DNA of 64,000 nucleotides, taken from NCBI RefSeq assembly GCF_947623445.1, contig NC_135244.1:18538860-18602859 (forward strand). The letters run 5' to 3'. The notes beneath the pieces were generated by a model that saw only the letters and a list, made by a program, of their open reading frames with translations, searched no databases and was not told the origin of the DNA. The first letter of the stretch is position 1, and each line of letters starts with the position of its first letter. This document shows positions 12,370-23,919 of the stretch, piece after piece. This DNA is from Clavelina lepadiformis. Taxonomy: Eukaryota > Chordata > Ascidiacea > Aplousobranchia > Clavelinidae. The position numbers and the translations under genes are program-made.

Positions 12370-15300
12370 GTTGTTGGAATTTTGGCAGATATTCATTTCC
12401 ATCCAACTTAAATAACATTAAGCCCTCAAAAGGCTATCCCGGATGTTTTTTAAAAAAATGCACACTTCCACGAAGAGATTGATTTATTGCTAAGAACATG
12501 GTGTTCAGCTAATATCATCAAAAAATACCAGGCTGAAACAATTTAATAACATATCTTACACGGATGGCCAGCAGTTGACCTTTAATGTTCAAAAATCTGC
12601 ATCAAATCGCCTTTAAAAGCATGTCCATTAGGCCATAACTTTAATAACTATAACTATAATTCCGTAACCGTAAAAGGCAAGAGGCGCTTTGCCTAATCGC
12701 TTTTATATTAATTCGATCAAATCACTCGTCTCATACTTCGAGCCCGACGCAAATCTACACACGGCTAAATTAAAGCATCATCTCATCCGAATAAGATGAA
12801 ATCATGGCATATTTATAAACTGACGTCTATCATATTTTAATATTTGGCAAACAGGTCACGTCAAAGTTCATGCATTGTTAGCTTTATTTCAACATAGAAA
12901 TGCGTGTGTGGTCAATATACGCAAAGAATGCTTTGCAGGCGACAATGTTCGACGACGTAATTCGCAAATTACGTAGTTGGCTAAACGAGACCCACTAAAA
13001 ATTCTGCTCGAGTTAATGGACTAGCAAATCAGAAAAATGATTCACACATTTGAGTGGCTGTGGTGTTGATTGACAGCTTTTGAAACTTTAAACCAGGGGT
13101 GAAAACTTTAACCTTTTCGGTTTGCAAACCCAAAAGAAGGGTAATTATTTAGTTCCTGAAGTTTTTAACTACTCAAAGGCGGAGAGTATGTTGTTATTGT
13201 AGTCATAGGTGCATTTCTTTGGGACACAATTAAAATTCACCTTTAATTCAAAGCCATTACCAGGCTTGATGGTTGTTCTTATTATATATTTTTAAAAGCA
13301 AGGGCAACATATCAAACATTTTGCGGAAATGAAAGCATAAAAAAGATTTATATTTTCGAATCTAACCAATATCGCCACATTGGCATCATACAGAATGGTG
13401 AAGGAACTCAGACCAATGCGACTAAATCTTCTTATACAAAACACTATAATTCAATAATCAACAAAGGCCAAAATATCTTTAAACTTCAAAAAGTGCCGCC
13501 TCGCAACACAAATTTATGTGACTTGTTTCACTTTTATCCACTATTGTACTTCTTTTATTACTCATATATCATTTCAGACTGTAATGTTATATCCTGTACA
13601 AGAATACGATCAAACCATGAACTTACCAAGTTGCATTGCAGCAGCATCATCATAAAAATACGCCCAATTGTTTCAGTTTTCTTGCAAAAGATCGCTGACA
13701 CACTTCCAACAGTCGTGACGATGAAGTTTGATTTCGAATAAAAAATGACCAATTTATTTTATCAGCAGTAAAACTTTTGGGCGGAACAATGACATTATTA
13801 TGATGCGAACGGCAGGGAATTGACAATTCATTGCAAAAATTAAGACCTTTACAACATATTACTCATTTCTTTGTACAGGAGTATATACTATACACTTGGG
13901 GCGTAGACCAGGGGTGTAAACGTAATCGTATCCTATCGCCAAAACTGAAGTGAAAAGCTGTATGGTGAATTTTGAAACTGGAGGATTTGCTATTTTTGCA
14001 TATGGTTATTTTTAAGACAGCTGTTTATAGATTAATAAATTGCATTTGGTGGTTTCGAGAGCAGAAATAAAGGAGTCGAATATTATATTTTTTACAAATC
14101 AAAAATTTAAATCTTGCAAATAATTTTCTCAGTTAAAAGTTACAGTCGAAAACTTTTATAAATTTTTAAAACTATCAAAAGCTCGATCAACAAGACATTT
14201 TACAATCTACGATTTTTTTCTTTTTTTAATTTATTGTTTTCTTTAGGCAAAAATCAATTTAAAAATGTTATGTATACTGCCAGAAACTAAACGTAAAAAC
14301 TAAAATATCCTTTGTACAACTCAATATGAGCAATTCTTTATTTTAAGGAAACTTTTGCTCACTTTTCCGCTCAACTAAGGAATAATGACGGGAACCTCGC
14401 GTGAAACTTATGGTTAGACTCGTCCGCCTGCTGCCTAATTTATAGGCTGACAACAATGAAGTCAGCACTTTTCTCTAAATCTAAAATAGTTTCGACTATC
14501 GCGTTGCCGACCCCAGGCGTTTAGCGATGCACTTTGGATGAACTACGCGAAAAAATTCCCGGTCATGGTTTAAATTCCGTTCGGGGCGCTATCCCTTTGC
14601 TTTCTTAACTTATATCCAATATTAATCTGCAGTCGAATTTATAATTATCTGCGCTATTTTAACATGTATTGATCTGGAGTCGAATTAATGAAAACCTGAA
14701 GGGGTCTGCCAAGGGGCAGCAAACTGATCCACATCGCGCTGAGGATAGTTGTTACTATATACGGCTTATCATCAAGGCGTGACATTATCTCTTTGCCAAA
14801 GAAGCTGCAAAAATAACTCATTTATATGTTTCTTTTAAGCGGCCGTCATTCTGTCATTGACACGCAAATCGTGATATTTTGACGACGTGTCGTCTTGCAC
14901 GCCATAGCTACAGGTTCTTACGAACTTCTTATATCTCTTAATTACGTTATGTGGTCTGCTATGGTCTAAAATTATACATAGTAACCATGGCAACCTTCTG
15001 CGATAACAGTAGGTCTACTAAATTAATTACATTTTAACATGAATGTTTTTCTATCGTCCTATTCGTACAGTTTACTAAACTTATTTAGATGACTGTAAGA
15101 TTAGAAGAAAATGTCGCTTTTTTAGGTTTTAAAGTGGAGTAGGCATCCTCACATCCCGCTGGAAAAAAATAAATAATCTAATCTTGTTTAAATGAACATC
15201 ATCTATTATCTTCAAAGAAGTGAGCTACTATTGGACAACACTTTAAAAACTGGATATTCTAAAAATCTTTTTCCATTTCCATTATATTTTGCTTGTTTCT

Positions 15301-17900
15301 ATGACAATATACAGGGTTGTGGCAGTTACAAAAACACTGCACTTACCACGCAATGACCAAGAGTTAATTGCGTCACGTGCTGCACTGTAACTTTATATTA
15401 CGTACACCATATTGTGTATGCCGAGCTATGAGGACTTTGAGTACTATTTGCGCTACAAAGCCTATGTGCACTGACCAGAATAGGCTGCTAGACTAAGGTT
15501 TATGCGGGCTATACGTGCACTTCGAACGTGAGTATCTTTCGGGTCATATGAGAAGTTTGGTACAGTTTGTGACGTAATCATGCCAAAATCGCATTAAGAA
15601 CACAGTTCATATCGCACGTAGTGTCTGCAAAAGCACGTTTTGCTCACGTGTAGCGCATATACAAGCCCACGTAAAGTGAACGGGTACGTTTGCTTTTGGT
15701 ATAGGACCGTCACGATTCTTATCAAATTTGCAATTTGCAGTTTTTAATACTTGGTTACAGGAGGGACGTTATACTTGTGAAAGGCATCACTGACACGTGC
15801 GCCTTCTGACGAGCTCAGTTTCGTTATTCAGCCACTTGAGCAATATTTGACTTTAAGACAATTATGCACACTGATGACAAAACATAATTAAAGTTTTTAA
15901 TATGTAAATTTCAAATCCTTACCATGATACCAATAAACGATGAAACAAAATTTGCCACCTCGCCGAAAGTTGAAAATATGAAATAACCTTTGCGACAGTT
16001 GTTGTGACGATGCTACAAACCAAATCGGAAAAATTACTATGTGCCCTGCCCTGTCTGACATGTGGCAGTCGCGCGTCAATCATGTGACGGGAGTTGTCAA
16101 ACAAAAAACAATTATGACGACATCATTCAACAATGTAAACAAGTGTTTGCAAACATAGTAATCTCACTATTCAACCGGCAGTAAAACCCTCAAGAAAAAA
16201 TTGCTGCAAAGACAATTGTTGCAAATTGCAATTGTTTTAAACAATTGTTGCAAAGAATAAACGGTTTTCGAAGCAGTTTTCTGAGCACCGAGTTATTACT
16301 GAGATAGAAAAGTGTTTGTTAAATATTCTTATACACGAAATTCTTGAAGTTGGAATTAAAATGTTAGTTATACAGTACCGTATTAATTATAAATAAAATA
16401 AATTAAAAATTAATGGTTGACGTGTAGGAAACAATTTCTATTAATCATGGACAATTTACCAGTAATTACAAACATGGGCATTGATGTTCTTGTGCAATTA
16501 TCAGTTCTGTTAAACCAGCAAGCAAAGAATATAGCAACATCATTGTAAAGTCGTTTCATGCACCAACACTAATCAGAGGCAGTTTTGTAGATAACGTTGA
16601 TGTTTTACGATTTTGAGATACGGAAAAACGTTTATTGTAGAGTCGATTCTACCACGTGATGCGACGTAAAAATGTTTCAAATAAATTCACGAATGTCACC
16701 GTCAAACAAAGTTCTAGGCATTTGTCTTGACAAGGAAAGTGGTGAGTTTTTTAGAACTAATAAGGAAAGTGGCTTCGCGTATTTTAACAAAGAATGGAGC
16801 ACATGATTTAATTAAGAGTTCGTTGGTGGAAATTAAATATATTTTGAACCATTACATGCATAAAGATATTCAAGATATTCAAAGATATTATAATGAGAGA
16901 AAAATATTTCATAAAAATATTAACATGCTAATTGATGAAAAAAGACAATTTATTTCTTGAAAACAAAGTTGAAAGTTGAAAAAAGTTAAACTGCGAAGAC
17001 ATTTTACTAAATGCTTAATTGTACTTTCTTCACTATATACTGTAATGAAGCGATATACCAGCTTTGCGAATCATGCATTTATATACAGTCATTAATTGAA
17101 CATAAAAAAACAAAAATAATTTTTTAAACCTATATGTAGTTCGTTATGGCGGCATACGACTTTCTAGGATCAAGGTGAATCTCCTACGTGACACCGTCCT
17201 CGCGGGAACCAAGAACGCTTATTAGTCTTGCTGACGTCAGCGTGTATCTAATAAGTTTGAAGTGAAAAACATTTGTCCGTATGACACGATATTTGTTCAT
17301 GTCTCCGAAATATTTGCATCAGAATAAACTTAAAGCAAAGTAACAAAATAGACTGGAATATTCCCCCATCGTGCGTCAATTTTTTTGAAATTTACCATTT
17401 TCAATTAAAAATGAAAGTTAATCTCAGGTCATGACTTTGAAAACAATCTTTTGATTAATTATCTCATAAATGGAAGGGCACAGCGCCACATGCGAAGTTT
17501 GAAATATCCCGATTTAGGCAAAATAAGAAAACAATTTCGCGGGAAATGTCTGTCGTGTTTGTGGCCTCGTGAACACGATAAATATAACATCAGCTTTTAT
17601 TAAACATGGGGTCGAACAAAGTTTAGAGCGCGGCGGAATTTCACAAGATTTAAAAATAAATACGAACTGTGCGACTTTCCGAGAAATCAAAAAGAAAAGG
17701 ATTATCTTTGTTAAAGCTAAAGGTCGCCCGTTTCGGGTCATCAGTGATAGCAAAAAAACCATGACTGCATCAAACTTGACAACTTGTTGACAGCTGACCG
17801 ACCTTGGTTACTTTGAAATCTCTGTGAAAATAAGTTCGTACGTTAAAACAACCGGAAGGGGAGTTTTAATTAAAAATAATTAACTTGCCCTTAGCAAAAT
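12370..17900 (-). repeat. Block A: inverted segmental duplicate of the KANSL3 3' end and downstream flank
   Basis: Read on the minus strand, this block is collinear with 50.4-59.7 kb on the plus strand. 17900-17160 matches 50470-51175 (KANSL3 intron 20 and the first part of exon 21). 16970-12370 matches about 54690-59660 downstream of the gene. Identity looks like 75-80% in the stretches aligned by eye, for example around 17190-17230, 17640-17760, 12650-13080 and 14440-14590. The part equivalent to 51.18-54.69 kb (rest of exon 21, exon 22, 3' flank) is absent. About 0.8 kb at 13.09-13.92 kb differs from block C. No gene is expressed from it on the evidence here. Confidence 0.8.
17160..17255 (-). 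pseudogene. KANSL3 exon 21 fragment inside block A
   Basis: On the minus strand, TTATTAG followed by ATACACGCTGACGTCA matches the acceptor and start of KANSL3 exon 21 (TTTTAG, GTACGTGCTGACGTCA at 51082-51103). It continues through GCGTTCTTG, TCCCGC and ATTCACCTTGATCC before similarity ends near 17160. About 95 bases of exon similarity remain, with changes that do not respect the frame. It is host-gene debris from the segmental duplication, not a retrocopy: the flanking intron is present too. Confidence 0.75.
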
Positions 17901-19513
17901 AAGGAGAGCGGACGAGAAATTTTTCAGATGTCTTTGAAAATGGAAATGTAATCGGATTATACAAAACCAATAATTCTTAAGAAAACAAAATTAATTTAAT
18001 TGAAAGAAGGCCATCAAAAGATGCAACCAAGTCTAGATCATATTTATTTCTTATTAAGAATGGAAATGTTACGATTTTTTATTATTATTGCATTGTTAGA
18101 TTTTCATTGTTCATTGTAACCGAAGGTTGTGTGACTCACGAACCTTGCAGTTTTTAGGGTCTTCTGAGGCATTCCACGGATGACGCCGTCACGAACGGTT
18201 GTGTATGTACAATACACTGTTCTGAGCAACTTCATTTGTCCTATTAGAACCTGTGTTCTAACATGTGAATGTAAGTCCAACTTTAAAAGGTGCTGCTGGG
18301 AAGAACTCGCAATTTAGAAAGGAGTCAGTAACAGAATAAGCTCCAGTTGACATACGGCCTGGGACCATCAACAACGAGCAAACAGACAACTGCCGCACTT
18401 TCATAAAATTATTCAAATCTTTTTAAAAGTTTTTCTTGACACCGGTATTTATTTTGTTTATTAACATAAAACAACAATACCATCATACACATAGGTACCA
18501 AGAAAATATACATACAAAATGAAAAGTTTAATTAGCAATCTTTCCGGGCAAGGTAGGCAAACATTCCACTTGTTATGGTGATCTTTCATCTTGCTTAATC
18601 GCTTCTCTTCTTTCAGATTTTTCAATACAATTCAACAACAGTTCAAACATCTCTACACAAGGTTTAAGTTTTGAATATTTGACCTTGTTAATCGTAAATG
18701 GGGAAATAAGAAGTAAACAGTCTAAACAGTCTAACAGTCTACTCTTGTTTACTTAAAAGCTGTGAGAACAACTCAAGCGCTCAGTCAACCGATTTAAAAC
18801 ATTTTCCCAGAATAAAACGGTTTGTGTACAATATATATATACATGTAGTGTATAGTTTCAACACTGTTTGCGCAAAACACGTGTAATTCAGTCTCAGAGA
18901 TTCCAAAGGCAAAAAGCGCCTGATTTGTAACTGTTGCCCTCAAGTTAAGTTTTATTTCAAAAGAGCGAAGCTTTGTCTCTATTGTTGCGCAATACTGGGC
19001 GCAACATAATTCGTTCCAAAGTTGTTCGGGCGTACAGCAACCAAGTTCTTTATCCTAGATTTTCTGGACCTTGCCCATATTTGGCACCGGTATGTAAACG
19101 CTTTGTCGTGTCTGTACAACGGTTTTGCGCCACCTAGCGGCAGATTTTCCATGGCTGTTATCGCTTAAACCCCATTCTTTATATAACAAAAACAAGGAAG
19201 GAACGTATAGCTAAAGCATTGTATATTCGAAAAAACGTAAGTCTATCGGATCTTTATGTTCAATGGCATATATTCAGATATGAATCAACTCACATCTTTT
19301 TTTTGCCATCTCACAGACTTGACCCAACTGTTGTTTCAATGGTGGGTGAGTACCCCTAGGCACTGGGCAGCCACCTGCAGGAAAATAACATCACACTCGG
19401 TGAAAATTTAAATTGATTAACTCGATTATGGTTATAACATGTTCTCTTGTAAAAACATGACATTTCTTTACAAATTTCATTTAAGTGTTAGCTAATTTAG
19501 GGTTCATCAAAAG
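17901..19513. other. Spacer of the A/B palindrome
   Basis: Between block A and block B. I see no gene, no terminal repeats and no clear similarity to the rest of the KANSL3 locus. Sequence is moderately AT-rich with a TA-rich run near 18830. Confidence 0.35.
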
Positions 19514-21807
19514 ACTTTCCTCGTCAAGACAAATGCCTAGAACTTTGTTTGACGGTGACATTCGTGAATTTATTTGAAGCATTTCTACGTCGCATCACGT
19601 GATAGAAACGACTCTATACAGTAATAAACGTTTTTCCGTCACTTAAAGTCGTAAAACGTCAACGTTATCTGCAAAACTGCCTCTGATTAGTGCTGGTGCA
19701 TGAAGCGATTTTACAATGATGTTGCTACCTCCTTTGCTTGCTGGTCTAACAAAACTGATAATTGCACAAGAACATCAATGCCCATGTTTGTAATTACTGG
19801 TAAAATCCTCCATGATTAATAGAAATTGTTTCCTACACGTCAACCATTAATTTTTACTGTATTTAAAATTATTTTATTTATAACTAATACGGTACTGTAT
19901 AATTAACATTTTAATTCCAACTTCAAGCGCTTCGTGTATAAGAATATTTAACAAACATTTTTCTATCTCAGTAATAACTCGGTGCTCAGAAAACTGCTTC
20001 GAAAACCGTTTATTCTTTGCAACAATTGTTTAAAACAATTGCAATTTGCAACAATTGTCTTTGCAGCAATTTTTTCTTGAGGGTTTTACTGCCGGTTGAA
20101 TAGTGAGATTACTATGTTTGCAAACACTTGTTTACATTGTTGAATGATGTCGTCATAATTGTCTTTTGTTTGACAATTGCCGTCACATGATTGACGCGCG
20201 ACTGCCACATGTCAGACAGGACAGGGCACATAATAAATTTTCCGATTTGGTTTTTAGCATCGTCACAACAACTGTCGCAAAGGTTATTTCATATTTTCAA
20301 CTTTCGGCGAGGTGGCAGATTTTGTTTCATCGTTTATTGGTATCATGGTAAGGATTTGAAATTTACATATTAAAAACTTTAATTATGTTTTGTAATCAGT
20401 GTGCATAATTGTCTTAAAGTCAAATATTGCCCAAGTGGCTGACTAACGAAACTGAGCTCGTCAGAAGGCGCACGTGTCAGTGATGCTTTTCACAAGTATA
20501 ACGTCCCTCCTATAACCAAGTATTAAAAACTGCTGTTTAAGAACTTCATTGGAATGTATTGCAAGCAGGTATTTGCTTTCTTGACAATTAAGGTTATTTA
20601 AAAAAGAAACTTCTTAATGACAAACAAGCAAAACATGCTGTTTTACGTCAGCAAATTTGATAAGAATCGTGACGGTCTTATACCAAAAGCAAACGTACCC
20701 TTGCACATTACGTGGGCTTGTATTGTTACGTTGTTTTCTGTTTGGTTTGACGTGCCTTTCTATTTTCTGCCTTCGGCCAGAAGCAATGATAATTGTGATT
20801 ACGCCATGTCCGTTGTCGAACGAGTGACATTCTACCGATGCCTGTACTGCTGTGTAGACGTGCCTAGTTTTTACCATTTTATGAAATACAATCCTATAGT
20901 TAACTGCAGGTCACTTCGAACCAGCACTAGAAAAAGGCCGGTAACATTAAATGCGCTACAAGTGAACAAAACGTGCTTTTACGTGCACTACGTGCGCTAT
21001 GAACTGTGTTCTTAATGCGATTTTGGCATGATTACGTCACAAACTGTACCAAACTTCTCATATGCCCCGAAAGATACTCACGTTCGAAGTGCACGTATAG
21101 CCCGCATAAAGCTTAGTCTAGCAGCCTACTCTGGTCAGTGCACATAGGCTTTGTAGCGCAAATAGTATTAAAAGTTCACGTAGCTCGACATAAAGTCTAT
21201 GACTCTCTGGTGTACGTAACATAACCTTGCAGTGTAGCACGTGACGCAATTAACTCTTCTTCATTGCGTGGTAAGTGCAGTGCCACAACCCTGTATGTTG
21301 TCATAGAAACGAGCAAAATATAATGGAAATGAAAAACGATTTTTGAAATATCCGGTTTTTAAAGTGTTGTCCAATAGTAGCTCACTTCTTTGAAAATAAT
21401 ATATGATGTTCATTTAAACAAGATTACTTATTGTTTTCTAGCGGGATGTGAGGATGCCTCCACCACTTTAAAACCTAAAAAAGCGACATTTTTTTCTAAT
21501 GTTACAGTCATCTAAATAAGTTTAGGCAACTGTACGAATAGGACGATAGAAAAACATTCATGTTAAAATGTAACTAATTTAGTAGACCTACTATTATCGC
21601 AGCAGGTTGCTATGGCTACTATGTATAATTTTAGACCATAGCAGACCACATAACGTAATTAAAAGATATGAGAACATGTAGCTATGGCGTGCAAGACGAC
21701 ACGTCGTCAAAATATCACGATTCGCGTGTCAATGACAGAATGACAGCCGCTTAAAAGAAACATATAAATGAGTTATTTTTGCAGCTTCTTTGGCAAAGAG
21801 ATTATGC
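19514..21807 (+). repeat. Block B: young inverted copy of part of block A
   Basis: Homologous to the reverse complement of roughly 14800-16740. One 205-base stretch (20160-20370 against 16110-15897) shows about seven differences, near 96-97% identity. The same sequence in block C (54893-56750) is much more diverged. Similarity starts near ACTTTCCT at 19514 and stops just after GGCAAAGAGATTATG near 21807. B has an extra 223 bases at 20724-20946 and keeps about 120 bases lost from A near 20540-20660. No terminal inverted repeats or target duplication were found at its borders. Confidence 0.82.
20724..20946. mobile_element. Possible small MITE inserted in block B
   Basis: Block A lacks this segment: its sequence runs straight across the site (GCGCATATACAAGCCC at 15654-15669). 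The insert starts TGTTAC and ends GTAACA, a 6-bp inverted terminus. A clean target duplication is not evident. It breaks up what otherwise looks like a 132-codon open frame, which is therefore not an old gene. Confidence 0.35.
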
Positions 21808-23905
21808 GAAAATCACGAAATGGAAACGGAAATATACCTAATCGATCAGAAAATACACGCTCTGTAACAAGGACTCGAAAACAGAAAACGGTTCGCTCCA
21901 TAGCGATCAGTGAATTATCACCGAGTTTGACAAGTCTGACAAAAACTGTTTTCAGTCCAAAGATGACAAATGTAGGTAGGCAGGAAAAATAAATCACAGA
22001 CATTCCAACACCAGTACAAAATGTACCACGGTAGAGTTTAAAAAGTATTTTTAAAGTATTGCAACCTTCATTTAGGTTACGAAATTTATGCCAAAGCTTT
22101 GAAAATTGTGGTTCCTTTTTACTCGTAAGAAACATTTGACAACTAACATAACCGGTGAAGGCCTATGTAGACGTGTAATAAAATAGGTGAGTCAAGTCAA
22201 AGTAAGCTACAGGTGAGGAATCAAAAAAATCAGCAGCCAATTATTCATTTTTGCTTCTGACAAAGTTTTTGAAAAGGCGCACGAGATACATCAAGATTAC
22301 GCTTTGAATTTTATTTGCGATTTTAATTTGATTTATTGCGATATCGTTGTTGTTGTTCTACTAGTTGTATTCCCAGGGTCACGGAACGATTTTCTACAAA
22401 GTTACGAATGGAAAGTGAATTGAAAAACCTTGTATGTCCCATAATGACAATGTTTGTGAAAACACAATCATCGATCTCATCTAACAGAAGAATATGATTA
22501 AGGCATTCGAAAATTTCACACGTATGTATTTGATATAGTTACACCTTAAGTTGTTTTGAGGCCAAAGTAAAGTATTCAAACTAGATTTACCAAATGCTGA
22601 AGTAGAAAGTAATTAGTGTTTTAGTTCGAAGATAATTTGCAGTAATTTTCATTCGCAGTCACATCTGCACAAAGCGTTTGTATACAGTGTACAACTTGAT
22701 TTTCACGTAACAGTGCTCTGACAAAGCACAAATGCATGTCTGAAACTATTTATCTTCATAAAATGATGTATTTCTCTGCATTGTATTGCTTTTAGCAAAA
22801 TCCTGGTAACTGGCGCTTTCACCACTCGAGCAGTTTTGAACAGCAATGCTTCTAACTTGTAGTGGAGTAGATTTTTTCGGGAGTAGCAATACTACTTCTA
22901 CTTAAGTAACTTATGTGGTTACTTTGACCACCACTGTCTATTGGCACTACAATGGTTTATCTGAGGCTTATGTTTCTACACAGTTTGTGAAGTATAGCGG
23001 CGTTATTGTATCTTCACTAACGTTTTAATGAAACGTAAGTGAACAAAGAATTCATTATTGCTTTTGCATACCGAGATCAATAAATGAGCTGTGTGCTATC
23101 ATAATACGCTACAACCAAATTCACTTCATTATTAGTTTGCTATATACGCTGCATCTAAGTTCTACATGCGAAATTGAACAGGTAGAGTGAACTGTCGATT
23201 ACGATGAATGCAATAGAGAAACGTCCTGTTGTAGAGCGGTCGCTTCGAATAACTCGTAGTTATACAGATTTCAGTGCTGTTGCTTCAAAACAGATTTCAT
23301 AGGTTTTATTATTAACAGATGAGCATCTGTTTGCTACTAAATAAAGTAGGTGCTGGCGAAGCTGCCTAACCACTACATATTTTTAAAAGGCCTTGCACCA
23401 GTAGGTTTACTGCATGGCAACTAATCTGCGATTTAAGGACAAATGTTCTTGGAATTGCCTTCGCTTTAACAAAATAATCAGCTTTTACTAAAAATGTGGT
23501 GCCTTGTGTTCATGACGTATGTTGTTATATTGAGTTATAATATGACAACGATTGTGTCCCTTTAAATATGGCATTATTAACTTTATCAATATTTTAGTTT
23601 AAATACAAGTTCAAATACGCTTCATATAAGTTCTATGGTGCTGCGAAGCAAATGGATATGCAATGTAAGTAATATTTCACGCTAAACCTAAAACCGTGGC
23701 AGGTAGGTTGTAGGTCGCTCATTGCAGATTGTAGCTATTTCCTGCATTATTTGTTTCTTGTCATTATTTTCTACAAAACATTGAAATATTTGAAAGCTGT
23801 ATTCTTTGAAATATTTTTTTATGTATGTTATTGTTTGAATTTAGACTCAGTGCAAGGTCTTGCGATCGAAATCTAGTTTAAAAGTTTGCTAAATTTGTCT
23901 CTTCC
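21808..23905. other. Spacer upstream of the GT31 gene
   Basis: No gene recognised. At about 22840-22936 the minus strand begins CAGTGGTGGTCAAAGTAAC, the typical start of a hAT-type element; its other end was not found, so it is probably a fragment. The remainder is ordinary AT-rich sequence and should hold the GT31 promoter. Confidence 0.4.
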
Positions 23906-23919
23906 TAAAGAGACATGAA

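Noticed and set aside
13095-13925. CAGGGGTG-type words at both borders of the segment that differs between blocks A and C.
   Set aside because: The two words are in the same orientation (13095 and 13916), not inverted, and no target duplication was found, so a hAT insertion is not supported.
14510-14590. A tRNA-like pair of promoter boxes (TAGCGATGCACTTTGG and GGTTTAAATTCC), repeated in block C.
   Set aside because: No cloverleaf can be folded convincingly and the B box has an extra base; at most a very old tRNA-derived repeat.
15897-16104. Two overlapping 60-codon frames present in blocks A and B alike.
   Set aside because: Their conservation is explained by the recent duplication; block C loses similarity part-way and there is no domain or splice context.
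20617-21015. A 132-codon open frame in block B with several Cys residues.
   Set aside because: Much of it lies in the 223-base insert absent from block A, and blocks A and C do not keep the frame. It is chance openness.
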